A DNA stretch of 64,000 bases from contig JADKBS010000003.1 in NCBI GenBank assembly GCA_016714985.1, positions 496,001 through 560,000 of the forward strand. The letters run 5' to 3'. A model generated the notes under the pieces. It worked only from the letters and a program-made list of their open reading frames with translations, ran no database searches and was not told where the DNA came from. How positions within the stretch are numbered: position 1 is the first letter of the stretch; every line of letters starts with the position of its first letter. Positions 17,802 to 26,239 of the stretch are shown in pieces. Origin of the DNA: Saprospiraceae bacterium. GTDB taxonomy: Bacteria; Bacteroidota; Bacteroidia; Chitinophagales; Saprospiraceae. The position numbers and the translations under genes are program-made.

Positions 17802-18548
17802 TCATTCTTGGAGTTTGTTCGAAAGCTCCTTCGCTTTTTCCTGATATTGCCCCTCCTGATTGGATAGAATTCCTTCCAACAAGGCTTTGCAACCAACTAT
17901 ATCTTCTTGCTGGAGCTTGGTCATCGCCGCATACCATATCGCCTGCTCCCCAAAGAGCGGGTCGTTTGCATCCATCAAAGCATTGAATTGCGCAAGCGCC
18001 TGATCGTATTGACCCAACTCCAATTGGCAAATGCCCAAGGCTAATCGGGCTTTGGAGTCGGCGGGATTGGCAGTGAGTGCCTGTTCAAAAAGCGCTAGTG
18101 CTTCGGCGTACTTGCCCGATTTATACAAACCTCCAGCTTCGGCCAAGGCTTGGTTGGCGTCCATGTTGCGGGTTCCGAAGTTGAGGTCGTATGGTTGGTA
18201 GTATTGAGCGTAGAGTTGGGGTGGCGTTTGGGCCTTAGGTCGCATGACCCACCAGATAGCAAGCGAAGCAATCAGTAGTAGAACAAAAGCGAAGATCCAT
18301 TTCCTTGGGTTGGTGGTAACGGGCGGTTTTTCGATTCGCCCTATTTCAGTCAAGTGTATCCTTTTGACACGTTCTTTCATTTGTAGGTCGCCCACCATTT
18401 CCATGGCCGACAACAACTGTCTGCGCTCGATTACTTCATTCATGAGTGATTCATCTTGTGCCAACAATTGCTCGAAGGCTTTCAATTCCTCGCCGTCCAG
18501 CCTGTTGAGCAGGTATTCGTCTATTGTATGTTGGTCGCTGCTATTCAT
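17802..18548 (-). CDS. Membrane TPR protein, probable anti-sigma factor of the adjacent ECF sigma
   Basis: 248 residues. The N-terminal cytoplasmic part (1-84) has the layout of Bacteroidota anti-sigma proteins: IDEYLLNRLDGEELKAFEQLLAQD, MNEVIERRQLL, then a basic stretch. It lacks the His/Cys zinc motif of ZAS-type anti-sigmas. One TM helix at about 85-104 (WIFAFVLLLIASLAIWWVM). Residues 115-248 face the periplasm and contain TPR repeats (AGGLYKSGKYAEALALFEQAL, ARLALGICQLELGQYDQALAQF). It lies 42 bp downstream of the ECF sigma gene in the same operon. The anti-sigma role is inferred from topology and pairing. Confidence 0.75.
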   Translation of the reverse strand: MNSSDQHTIDEYLLNRLDGEELKAFEQLLAQDESLMNEVIERRQLLSAMEMVGDLQMKERVKRIHLTEIGRIEKPPVTTNPRKWIFAFVLLLIASLAIWWVMRPKAQTPPQLYAQYYQPYDLNFGTRNMDANQALAEAGGLYKSGKYAEALALFEQALTANPADSKARLALGICQLELGQYDQALAQFNALMDANDPLFGEQAIWYAAMTKLQQEDIVGCKALLEGILSNQEGQYQEKAKELSNKLQE

Positions 18549-18590
18549 TTTACAGGATTAAAGTTAGCAAATGGTATATTTTTTCCTTTG

Positions 18591-19196
18591 TTAGTGACTC
18601 CAAGGCTTCAGGGCATCAAGCAAGTGTGGGGTTTCAGCCAAGAAATTTTTTAGTCGTTTCATGCAATCGGCTTTTTTGTTCTTGGCCACCTGCTCATTGG
18701 CATAGCCCATCATTTCTGCAATTTTGGTCATTCGCAACTTGTCGTAGTAATAACCAACCAGCACCTTCTGGCAGTCTTCGCCAAAGCGTTTCAGTAGTTT
18801 TGCGAATGCGTCTTGTTGTTCATGTTCAAGCAAGGAATACAAGGGGAAGTTATCGAGTTCGGGCATAGCACCTACCTCATTGGATAGGTCAACGGTTTCT
18901 CGCCGCTTGCGCAACTGCTTGAACCAGAGGTTTTTGCAGATGGTGAAAAGGTATGCCTCAACATTGGTCCCCGGAACTAGCCTGCCTTGCCTCGCCATTT
19001 TGTACAGCGCCACCAAGGCATCTTGAAAAACATCCTCAGCGTCGGCATCAACCCCTTTGTATTTGTTGACAAACTTCAGGGTCATACCGTACACCTGCCG
19101 ATGAAGGTGTGCAAGCATTTCGTCCACTTCATAGCTTTCGCCCGCTTGTAAATGCTTGATAATCAATTCGTCCGGGACTCTCCCCATCGTATTCAT
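18591..19196 (-). CDS. ECF-type RNA polymerase sigma factor
   Basis: 201 residues. Region 2 is seen at about 20-95 (MTLKFVNKYKGVDADAEDVF followed by QDALVALYK, then VEAYLFTICKNLWFKQLRKRR, the -10 recognition helix). Region 4 at about 130-190 is FAKLLKRFGEDCQKVLVGYYY followed by KLRMTKIAEMMGYANEQVAKNKKADCMKRL, an HTH for the -35 element. No region 1 or 3, as expected for group IV. It is co-transcribed with the membrane TPR protein and divergent from a T9SS cargo gene. Its regulon may include the neighbouring secreted-protein genes, but no shared promoter was identified by eye. Confidence 0.9.
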   Translation of the reverse strand: MNTMGRVPDELIIKHLQAGESYEVDEMLAHLHRQVYGMTLKFVNKYKGVDADAEDVFQDALVALYKMARQGRLVPGTNVEAYLFTICKNLWFKQLRKRRETVDLSNEVGAMPELDNFPLYSLLEHEQQDAFAKLLKRFGEDCQKVLVGYYYDKLRMTKIAEMMGYANEQVAKNKKADCMKRLKNFLAETPHLLDALKPWSH

Positions 19197-19747
19197 TGGA
19201 TTCGTTGCTGATTTTCAAAAAAAGGTAACGTTGTTATTGCCTTTTTTATGGATGCGAATGTAGATAGTTTTGCAAACACCTGACCAAAATATTGAACATC
19301 AATGAGTTGTGTCGGAAATGAGGTTCGTTCGTTGTACAGTTTTCACCAAACACATTCATTGTTCAAAGCGAACTTCCTGCACAGTTATTGGCCAAAACGC
19401 CACAACTGTTGGTTCGATTTTTTTCAAAAGGGGTCATCGCCTACCTTCGCCCATCCCTTTAGCGACGAATGAAAACAAGCTGGGACAAGCCCCAGTTTGC
19501 ACGTTGAGCCAGTGTTGCCGCTCTCATCCTGAACTTCTCACCACTCCTGTTCTTCCCCCACTCAAAAAAAAATTGACTTCTCCCGTTACCTTTCTTTCCC
19601 CAATGGAACGGTATAAGAAAACCAATGGAAACACGCTCTCTCTTACTACTTTGGCCCCAGATACCAATTTCGTCGAGGTGAGCAATCGACTTTTGAACAT
19701 TGTTTTTGGGTGAGGATTCAGATTTTTTTCACTTAAAAACTCAGATT
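19197..19747. other. 551-bp divergent intergenic region
   Basis: Between the sigma operon (minus) and a T9SS cargo gene (plus). A 134-codon plus-strand frame at 19309-19713 has no family resemblance, signal peptide or codon pattern and is not called. The region must hold promoters for both transcripts. I see no perfect TAnnTTTG here, which would fit use of an alternative sigma factor. Confidence 0.5.
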
Positions 19748-20785
19748 ATGAAATTTGTTACTTTCCCGCAAAAATCTTTTTGCGGTGCTGTGCTGTCGTT
19801 TTTGTTTGTGCTGGTGATGGGAGCGCCGGCTTGGGCGCAAGTACTTGGTACGGGCGGCAACAATGATCCTATTAGAAGCAACTGGGAAAACTCAATGGGT
19901 ATTGTATTTGATGAAGACAGTGGTGAAATGTGCGTAACCCTATCAGATGATAATACCGTGTACATCAAAATATCGGTTTTCTTGATGGATCCATCCGGCC
20001 AAGGAGGTCCTCATCCTAATATCAGTAGCCTCCCGCCAATGCATGCTGAATGGGAACTTTCAGCAGATGGTGTAATCATAAATGCGGGCATAATGCCAAC
20101 CCCGTTTCTTGCCACTCAATTTTTCGCTGTTTCAAACTCGCTTCCAACCCTTTACAAAGCAGTATATTCAATACCAGTTCCTTGTTCAAGCCTTTGTACA
20201 GGAAGTTCGGATACAAACGGCGGTGCTTTTTGCTTCAAGAGACGCACTCGTTTATTGACCTCTAGTGATTCGGGTACATGGACACCTTATCCTTTTGGAC
20301 TGTATCCCGCTGCTTGGCCAACAAGTTACTTCCCCTTGGTCACTTCTTCGTTCTATACATGTCCTAATTTGATAGAAATGAAAAGGGTGTGTTGTTATGG
20401 TGTTAGGGCTGCAAACGAGAACTGTGAGCATTCCGGCGGTGGAGGAAGCCTAGGAATCGCAAACTATAACAATAGTGGTATTGGCTATGCTCAAGAACTT
20501 CACCCTTCCTTAGGCCCAGTTTCATCAGGGAACATGAAGGCCTATCCAAATCCATTCAATAGCGGTTTTACATTATCGTATAACCAAATTGAACCGGGTA
20601 GGGTTAAGGTTGAGTGCCTTGACATGAATGGTAGGGTGCTCAAATCCATGGAGACATTAAATACTACTCCAGGCTCTTATAAGGTCACTATTGATGGAAC
20701 TGGATTGGCTGCGGGTGTTTACTATTTGCGACTTTCTTCTCCTCAACTTACTGAACTTACTAAAATTGTGAAGGCTGAAAACTAA
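19748..20785 (+). CDS. Secreted protein with T9SS type A sorting domain
   Basis: 345 residues from ATG 19748, which begins the signal peptide MKFVTFPQKSF..LVMGAPAWAQ; the upstream 19700 frame adds residues without export character. The body includes acidic DEDSGEMCVTLSDDNTVYIKI, paired cysteines (PCSSLCTGSS, FYTCPNLIEMKRVCCYG) and a Gly/Asn-rich linker. The last 75 residues are a CTD: YPNPFNSGFTLSYNQ, CLDMNGRVLKSME, GLAAGVYYLRL. The fold of the main part is not recognised. It is divergent from the ECF sigma operon and upstream of the TPR-CHAT gene, so it could be a regulon member or partner of that system. Confidence 0.78.
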   Translation: MKFVTFPQKSFCGAVLSFLFVLVMGAPAWAQVLGTGGNNDPIRSNWENSMGIVFDEDSGEMCVTLSDDNTVYIKISVFLMDPSGQGGPHPNISSLPPMHAEWELSADGVIINAGIMPTPFLATQFFAVSNSLPTLYKAVYSIPVPCSSLCTGSSDTNGGAFCFKRRTRLLTSSDSGTWTPYPFGLYPAAWPTSYFPLVTSSFYTCPNLIEMKRVCCYGVRAANENCEHSGGGGSLGIANYNNSGIGYAQELHPSLGPVSSGNMKAYPNPFNSGFTLSYNQIEPGRVKVECLDMNGRVLKSMETLNTTPGSYKVTIDGTGLAAGVYYLRLSSPQLTELTKIVKAEN

Positions 20786-20816
20786 CTCAAACTCAGCATC
20801 AAGATATTGACTTTTC

Positions 20817-20944
20817 GTAACTACTTAGGTGGGTGTAGGAGGAGAGAAAAAATGAAATTTTTTCTCTCCTCCTACATTTTGGGGTGTTTTTTGGGGAAAA
20901 ATTGAAAATTTTTCCCCAAAAAACACCCCCTGCTAAGTAGTTAC
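20817..20944. mobile_element. MITE-like element with GTAA termini and 8-bp target duplication (IS66-type ends)
   Basis: Perfect 12-bp terminal inverted repeats, GTAACTACTTAG (20817-20828) and CTAAGTAGTTAC (20933-20944), are flanked on both sides by the direct repeat GACTTTTC (20809-20816 and 20945-20952). The interior is two perfect hairpins: a 19-bp stem at 20834-20852/20858-20876 and a 23-bp stem at 20881-20903/20907-20929. No ORF. 5'-GTAA ends and an 8-bp duplication are hallmarks of the IS66 family. It lies 31 bp after a T9SS gene stop. The rest of the 487-bp gap up to 21272 contains only the leader of the CHAT gene. Confidence 0.85.
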
Positions 20945-21272
20945 GACTTTTCTTAAAAATGGTGGCTCGGCAACTGTCATGATGGTTATGGCCGAGCTAC
21001 CGTTTTTACTATTTTTGCCCTTGCCAAAAAGAGTGGCTGCCCTAAAACCTTCCCAAGTGAAAAAAATTAAGATGATGGGCTTGCCTGAAAGGACGAACCT
21101 AATGACTTACCAATGTTAATTGATGAAGTTTATGGCAGCAAAATTTTTAAAAAAAGCATGTAACTCTGCATTGAACCTTTTTGTGCGAGGAATATTTCCC
21201 AAACAATTTTGCATGAGCAGTAGCATGTTTGTAATCACAAAAACCTATCCTGGCATTCATAAGGTACGTCTA

Positions 21273-24188
21273 ATGTCAAATCTAGTTAGAGTGTGTAAAG
21301 TTCATGGCATCACAACAATTTTCTTGCTTTCATTTACTGCATTGATTGGCCAAAATACAACGAACCCAAATTTAATCAAAGCTGAAAAACTTTTAATAAA
21401 AATTGATATTACGAAGGCTCCCGACAAAAGCATACCTTATCTAAAGGAAGCAAGTTTATTATATGAAAGGGAGAAAGAATGGTTAAATTTTATCGATTGC
21501 ATAAGCAAAATAGCGACATGTTTTTATTATCTTGAGCAACTTGATAGCTGCAAAATTTATGCAAATAAAACTTTGAATTTGTCTGAAAAATATATTGGTA
21601 AAAATTCAAGGGAATATGGAACGGCATTGGGGACCTTAGCATTGACCTTAGAATATGAGGGCAAGTATGAGAAGGCAATAGAATATTATAAAGCAGCAAT
21701 TGAAATAGGCGACCGTTATCCGAACGAAAGGTTAACAATGATTATCAGATTGGGTAACCTAGCATATACCTATAATTTTCTTGGTGATTTTGATGAAGCT
21801 ATAGTCTTGTTTGAGAAAGCCTACAAATTATCCATGGAGACCCATGAACAAGATTCCCGTTTTCATCAGGGGAGACTGCTTGGTGACTTGGGTTGGTCTC
21901 ATAAACTGAAAGGACAGTTTGAAAAAGCTATTCAGTATTACAGTCAAAGCTTGGCAATACTCGACCATCTAAATGAAGAAAAATTTTATGTCCAAAACAA
22001 TTGGTATGCTTATATCAACTTAGCAGAAATCTATCTTCAAAAAAAAGACATAAGAAAAGCCAGAAATTACGTAGAAAAAGCTTTAAATGTCAATGCCAAA
22101 TACAACCTCCTCGAAGACTACAAAACCTGGGCCGTCCTCGGCAAACTCCACCAACAGGAAGGCAATTACCAACTGGCGCTGGAAAACTTCCAGAAACAGC
22201 TAAAGTCGGTAGAAGTTGAATACAAATCCTATCGCAACCACCCCCTGAAAGCCCTCGCCCTCTCCAATATCGCCAGCGTTTACGCTGATAAGAAAGACTA
22301 CGCCACCGCCTTGAAGAACTACCAAGCTGCCCTGCAAGCAGGTGCCGTCGGTTTTAATGGCAACGAGATTCGCAGCAACCCCATTGCTACCCAAATCATC
22401 AACAAACTGGATATGTTGGAGGTCTTGGGCGGCAAGGCGGCCACCCTTTATGCCTCCTACCAGCACGGCAAGGGCGGGCTTGCGCACCTACAGGCCGCCC
22501 ACGACTGCTACCTGCTCATGGCCGAGCTGGTAAATGCTTTGCGCCAGGGCTACCTCGCAGAAGGCTCCAAGCATACCCTCAGCGGAAAGGCAGTGGACAT
22601 TTACGCCCGTGCCATTGAAGTGGCGCTGGAACTGAACAGGGCTACGGGCAAGCAAAGCTATACTGAGCAAGCTTTCACTTTTGCCGAAGGCAACAAGGCT
22701 GTGACGCTGTACGAGGGCATCCGTGACCAGATGGCCAAGGGCTTTGCGGGCATTCCCGACAGCCTACTGGAACAGGAAAGGGACTTGCAGGCAGAAATTG
22801 TTTTCTATGAGAAAAAAATCTTGGAAAGCCAGCAAAAACTGACACCGGACGCCAAGGAGAAAGTAAAATCATGGGAAAACAAGGTGTTCGAACTGAGGGC
22901 GAAGTACAACAAGCTCAACAAACTGCTCGAAACCCGTTACCCTGAATACTTCACCCTGAAATACCAAACAGGCCCGGCCTCCATCGCTTCCATACGGGAG
23001 CGGCTACCTAGCGAAAACACAGCGCTCGTGGAGTTCATGCTCGGGCCACAAAACGGATATGTTTTCTTTTTGACGAAAAAGGAGTTGTCCGTTTTTTTGG
23101 TAAAGGACAAGGCCGCACTGGCCAGTGGCATCGAGCGCCTCCGGCAACTGCTCACCGTTCCCCCCACCAGTGAGCGGTTCGCAACGGATTACAAGGATTT
23201 CACCCTTCACGCACAGGCCCTTTACAGTAGCCTGCTGAAGGAAGGGCTTGCGCAACTCCCCAAGGACGTAAAGCGGCTCGTCATCATACCGGACGACGTG
23301 CTGAACTACCTCCCCTTCGAGGTGCTGCTCACCCAGCCGGCCCCCGGCAAGCCTAGTTTCTCCCCCAAGCAGCTTTCTTACCTGTTCGAGGATTACGCCA
23401 TCTCGTACCATTACTCGGCTACCCTGCTGGCAAACGCCCAAAACGGGCGCACCAAGTTGAAAGGCGAGACTGCTTTTTTGGGCTATGCGCCCAGTTTCGG
23501 GGAGGGGATTGCCAGCAACAGCCGTGCCTGCGTGGGCAATCAATTGTCCAACCTGACCTGCAACGGCAAGGAGGTGACAGCGATTTTTGACATGCTGAAG
23601 GGCCGTGCCGTGCTTTCGGATGCAGCCAGCACCAAGGCGTTCCTGTTGGATGCGCCGCAGTACGGCATCCTCCACTTGGCCACCCATGCCTGCATTGACG
23701 AGACGTCGCCGGGCCTGAACAAGATCTTCTTCACGGACGGTTACCTGTCCCAGTTAGAACTTGACCAATTGAACTTGAACGCTGCCCTGACGGTGCTCAG
23801 CGCCTGCAACACCGGCACGGGCAAGCTGCAACATGGCGAGGGAGTGATGAGCATGGCCCGCAGCTTCCTGCTGGCTGGCAGTGCCAGCGTACTGACGAGC
23901 CTCTGGGCCGTGGACGACTGCACCACCGCCGACCTCATGCTGGCCTATTACCGGGAGTTGAAGGACGGTGAGCCAAAAGATGTCGCCCTCCAACAAGCGA
24001 GGGTGGCTTATTTGGCCAATGCCGATATGGAGCGGAGTCATCCCTATTATTGGGCGGCATTCGTGCAGTTTGGGGATGTGGAACCACTTGATTTTGGCGT
24101 TTTTTTCAATGGTAAGTCAATGTGGCTGGTCGGTGCGGCTTTATTAGCATTCGTGTTTTTGGCTTTCTTGTATTTTAAACGGCGTTGA
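21273..24188 (+). CDS. TPR-CHAT caspase-like peptidase, exported and membrane-anchored
   Basis: 971 residues from ATG 21273, the start that gives a signal peptide (MSNLVRVCKVHG..LSFTALIGQ); an in-frame ATG at 21120 would add 51 residues. About 60-370 is a TPR array (YEGKYEKAIEYYKAAIEIGD, LKGQFEKAIQYYSQSLAIL, QQEGNYQLALENFQKQL). A helical linker/coiled coil follows. About 640-930 is the CHAT domain with the catalytic dyad His805 (HLATHA) and Cys845 (LSACNTG), plus SLWAVDD and YYWAAFVQFGD. A TM at about 943-965 with a short KRR tail anchors it, placing TPR and CHAT on the periplasmic side. The first 830 bp are AT-rich and the remainder GC-rich, suggesting a mosaic gene. Confidence 0.85.
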   Translation: MSNLVRVCKVHGITTIFLLSFTALIGQNTTNPNLIKAEKLLIKIDITKAPDKSIPYLKEASLLYEREKEWLNFIDCISKIATCFYYLEQLDSCKIYANKTLNLSEKYIGKNSREYGTALGTLALTLEYEGKYEKAIEYYKAAIEIGDRYPNERLTMIIRLGNLAYTYNFLGDFDEAIVLFEKAYKLSMETHEQDSRFHQGRLLGDLGWSHKLKGQFEKAIQYYSQSLAILDHLNEEKFYVQNNWYAYINLAEIYLQKKDIRKARNYVEKALNVNAKYNLLEDYKTWAVLGKLHQQEGNYQLALENFQKQLKSVEVEYKSYRNHPLKALALSNIASVYADKKDYATALKNYQAALQAGAVGFNGNEIRSNPIATQIINKLDMLEVLGGKAATLYASYQHGKGGLAHLQAAHDCYLLMAELVNALRQGYLAEGSKHTLSGKAVDIYARAIEVALELNRATGKQSYTEQAFTFAEGNKAVTLYEGIRDQMAKGFAGIPDSLLEQERDLQAEIVFYEKKILESQQKLTPDAKEKVKSWENKVFELRAKYNKLNKLLETRYPEYFTLKYQTGPASIASIRERLPSENTALVEFMLGPQNGYVFFLTKKELSVFLVKDKAALASGIERLRQLLTVPPTSERFATDYKDFTLHAQALYSSLLKEGLAQLPKDVKRLVIIPDDVLNYLPFEVLLTQPAPGKPSFSPKQLSYLFEDYAISYHYSATLLANAQNGRTKLKGETAFLGYAPSFGEGIASNSRACVGNQLSNLTCNGKEVTAIFDMLKGRAVLSDAASTKAFLLDAPQYGILHLATHACIDETSPGLNKIFFTDGYLSQLELDQLNLNAALTVLSACNTGTGKLQHGEGVMSMARSFLLAGSASVLTSLWAVDDCTTADLMLAYYRELKDGEPKDVALQQARVAYLANADMERSHPYYWAAFVQFGDVEPLDFGVFFNGKSMWLVGAALLAFVFLAFLYFKRR

Positions 24189-24237
24189 AAAATAGTTTTC
24201 CACGCCAGCTCCATCAGCGATTTATACTGCGGGCCGC

Positions 24238-24305
24238 CATGTTTTGAACATGGTTGATAATCAACCTCATGAACCTTTATCAACTTTTATCAACCCTTAT
24301 CAACC
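24238..24305. repeat. Palindromes and ATCAACC repeats between convergent genes
   Basis: A CCATGTT/AACATGG hairpin (24238-24254) overlaps GGTTGATAATCAACC (24253-24267). It is followed by three decamers TTTATCAACT, TTTATCAACC, CTTATCAACC (24276-24305). It sits between the convergent 3' ends of the CHAT gene and the kinase gene and may serve as a bidirectional 3'-end element. Confidence 0.6.
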
Positions 24306-24371
24306 GAAGTCACTGATGCCCAAAATTTGGTAGCGTGAGCTATAGGTTGAGGGTTAATTCACCAGTAGCGC

Positions 24372-24725
24372 CTATCCCAACAACTTGGGCAAAAACACAA
24401 TACAACCTACAGCGGCGGCACCGATTGCAGTCAACAATACCGCTGCTGCCGCCACATCCTTCGCTTTCCCCGCCAATGGGTGATGATCGGGCGAGGCAAG
24501 ATCCGTCAAGTGCTCGATGGCGGTATTGAAGGCTTCTGCCGCCAGTACGCTGGCAATGGCCATTGCTACCAAACACCACTCCATCCTGTCAATTTTGAAG
24601 TAAAAACCAGCCCCGATGGCTACCGCTGCAGCTGCGAGGTGTAGCTTGGCGTTTGGCTGTGAAGCAACAAGGTCGGCGATGCCCGCAAAGGCATAGCGGA
24701 AGCTATTGAGCCGTTTTTTTAACAT
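24372..24725 (-). CDS. Undecaprenol/diacylglycerol kinase family membrane protein
   Basis: 117 residues from ATG 24725 (MLKKRLNSFRYAFAGI); the frame to 24788 overlaps the upstream gene without family similarity. Small integral-membrane lipid kinase with about three TM helices. The diagnostic catalytic helix AEAFNTAIEHLTDLAS and the following HPLAGKAKDVAAAAVLL carry the Glu, Asn and Asp residues that bind Mg-ATP in DgkA/UdpK. It recycles undecaprenol or diacylglycerol for envelope synthesis. The start overlaps the 3' end of the endonuclease-family gene by 23 bp, so translation is probably coupled. Confidence 0.9.
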   Translation of the reverse strand: MLKKRLNSFRYAFAGIADLVASQPNAKLHLAAAAVAIGAGFYFKIDRMEWCLVAMAIASVLAAEAFNTAIEHLTDLASPDHHPLAGKAKDVAAAAVLLTAIGAAAVGCIVFLPKLLG

Positions 24726-25695
24726 GCGTGGCCAAGTTGTTGAGTTGGAAAGTGGAGGTGATGCCGAGGTGGTTGCCATTCTTGTCACTAAAATTGGTAA
24801 AGTCGGCGCATGCCAGCCTTGGCGAATGGAAAATATGGTCTATCGGCACATAACCAATGGTGCGCTGGATGTCCATGAAGCCAAGGCGGCTTTGCAGCAA
24901 TCCGGCCCGTTCCATGAATTTTTGAAGTTCGTTTGACCAGGAGACAGCGTTGAAATCACCAGATACAATCAAGGGCATCCCGTCCATTCGGGTTATTTGG
25001 CCAACAATCGTTTCTAGGTGGCCTTCGAGTCTTTGGCGGCTGAATTCGTTTAGGGCTGGCTCCGTGTGTACGCTGACGATGCAGAAGTCGTTGCCACTGT
25101 TTTGAAAACAAGTGCGTAGGTTGGGGATCTCCTCGTAGTAAAATGTGTCAACACTGGCTAATGGAAACCGGCTGTAAATTGCCATGCCAAACAGGCCAAT
25201 GTCCACCATGGTGTGGTGGTGAGGGTAAATTTGATGAAGTGAATCTTCCAGCCACTGTTCCCAGATGGGCGTCACCTCATGGATGGAAAGCACATCGGCA
25301 CCTGATTCTCTGAGTGCTTTGGCAATGGCCGCTTGGTCGCTGCCATTGGAAAGGTTGAACAGGCCTGTTTTCAGCTTGACCACCTCTTCCTTAGGTGAAT
25401 AGTTTTCCAAGATCGAGTTTCTCCATCGGTCTATGTAATTGTTCTTTGTGGAGTATTTGAGGTAGAAACAAAGGAAAAGGCATCCGCTAAAACAGACGAA
25501 GGTAAGTTTGGACTGTTTTAAGAACAAAAACAAAACCCCACTTACGAAGTAAAGCAGCATTAATTGAACGGCGTAGTTGACTACCCAAGAAAAATAAGGA
25601 ACAGCATGGGGAAAGATGCAAACGAATATGCCGAAGGCAACCAACAGGGCGCCCGTGGTCTGTACAAATGGATGTGCCAAAAATCTATTCAGCAT
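24703..25695 (-). CDS. Membrane-anchored endonuclease/exonuclease/phosphatase family protein
   Basis: 330 residues. Two to three N-terminal TM helices (TGALLVAFGIFVCIF; VVNYAVQLMLLYFVSGVLFLF; FVCFSGCLFLCFYL) anchor a C-terminal EEP-fold domain (about 110-320). Signature residues are seen in order: FNLSNGSDQ, SIHEVTP (metal-binding Glu), SVHTEP, VSGDFNAVSW (Asp and Asn), PIDHIFHS and GNHLGITSTF in place of the usual SDHxP. The loss of Asp before the final His is unusual but seen in some membrane EEP proteins. The substrate could be nucleic acid, phospholipid or a phosphoester. Operonic with the lipid kinase. Confidence 0.85.
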   Translation of the reverse strand: MLNRFLAHPFVQTTGALLVAFGIFVCIFPHAVPYFSWVVNYAVQLMLLYFVSGVLFLFLKQSKLTFVCFSGCLFLCFYLKYSTKNNYIDRWRNSILENYSPKEEVVKLKTGLFNLSNGSDQAAIAKALRESGADVLSIHEVTPIWEQWLEDSLHQIYPHHHTMVDIGLFGMAIYSRFPLASVDTFYYEEIPNLRTCFQNSGNDFCIVSVHTEPALNEFSRQRLEGHLETIVGQITRMDGMPLIVSGDFNAVSWSNELQKFMERAGLLQSRLGFMDIQRTIGYVPIDHIFHSPRLACADFTNFSDKNGNHLGITSTFQLNNLATHVKKTAQ

Positions 25696-25783
25696 GTGCG
25701 AGCCAGCTTTGGCTGGAGTTTAGGTCATTGGGATGTGTCGGCAAATATACGCAGTTAATCCAACCTACTGATTTTATAGACTT

Positions 25784-26239
25784 TTATAGTTGATCGCCAC
25801 CTCTTTTGCCCTGAAAAAAACGCTTCATCAAATCGGCGCATTCGTTTTCCATGACGCCGTAGGCTACCTGCGTCTTGGGGTGGAGCAGTTCCCGTCCGAA
25901 GCGCATGAAGCCCCGTTTTTCATCAATGGCCCCATAGACCAGTTTACCCAATTGTGCCCATGCCAAAGCACCAGCGCACATGGCGCACGGCTCTAATGTC
26001 ACGTACAACGTACAGTCGTTGAGGTACTTGCTGCCAAGGGAGTTGGCAGCGGCGGTCAATGCGATCATCTCGGCATGGGCGGTCACATCGGTCAGCAGCT
26101 CGGTCTGGTTGTGCGCCCGTGCGATAATGCGGTTGCGGCACACAACGACTGCACCCACCGGGATTTCATCCTCGGCGAAAGCCGCCTCCGCTTCGAGCAG
26201 GGCCTGCTTCATGTAATGTTCGTCGGAGAAAATGGTCAT
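25784..26239 (-). CDS. tadA: tRNA-specific adenosine deaminase TadA
   Basis: 151 residues. A zinc-dependent deaminase that converts A34 to inosine in tRNA-Arg(ACG). The catalytic motifs are complete: His55-Ala-Glu57 in TAHAEMIAL and Pro84-Cys85-x-x-Cys88 in LEPCAMCAGAL. The N-terminal YMKQALLEAEAAFAEDEIPVGA and the GAIDEKRGF region are typical of bacterial TadA. The start codon touches the edge of a 600-bp heptamer repeat array, which therefore constitutes its entire immediate upstream region. Either the tadA promoter lies within the array or tadA is transcribed through it from the permease gene. Confidence 0.96.
   Translation of the reverse strand: MTIFSDEHYMKQALLEAEAAFAEDEIPVGAVVVCRNRIIARAHNQTELLTDVTAHAEMIALTAAANSLGSKYLNDCTLYVTLEPCAMCAGALAWAQLGKLVYGAIDEKRGFMRFGRELLHPKTQVAYGVMENECADLMKRFFQGKRGGDQL

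Noticed and set aside
19309..19713. 134-codon plus-strand ORF between the sigma operon and the T9SS gene
   Set aside because: No recognisable motif, irregular composition, and it overlaps the region that must contain promoters for both flanking genes.
20817..20944. Simple double rho-independent terminator
   Set aside because: Two hairpins alone could be terminators, but the outer 12-bp inverted repeats and exact 8-bp flanking duplication indicate a transposed element.
21273..24188. Type III-E CRISPR (Craspase) TPR-CHAT
   Set aside because: No gRAMP/Cas7-11, Csx30 or CRISPR array in the window, and this protein has a signal peptide and C-terminal TM; only the mechanistic analogy is kept.
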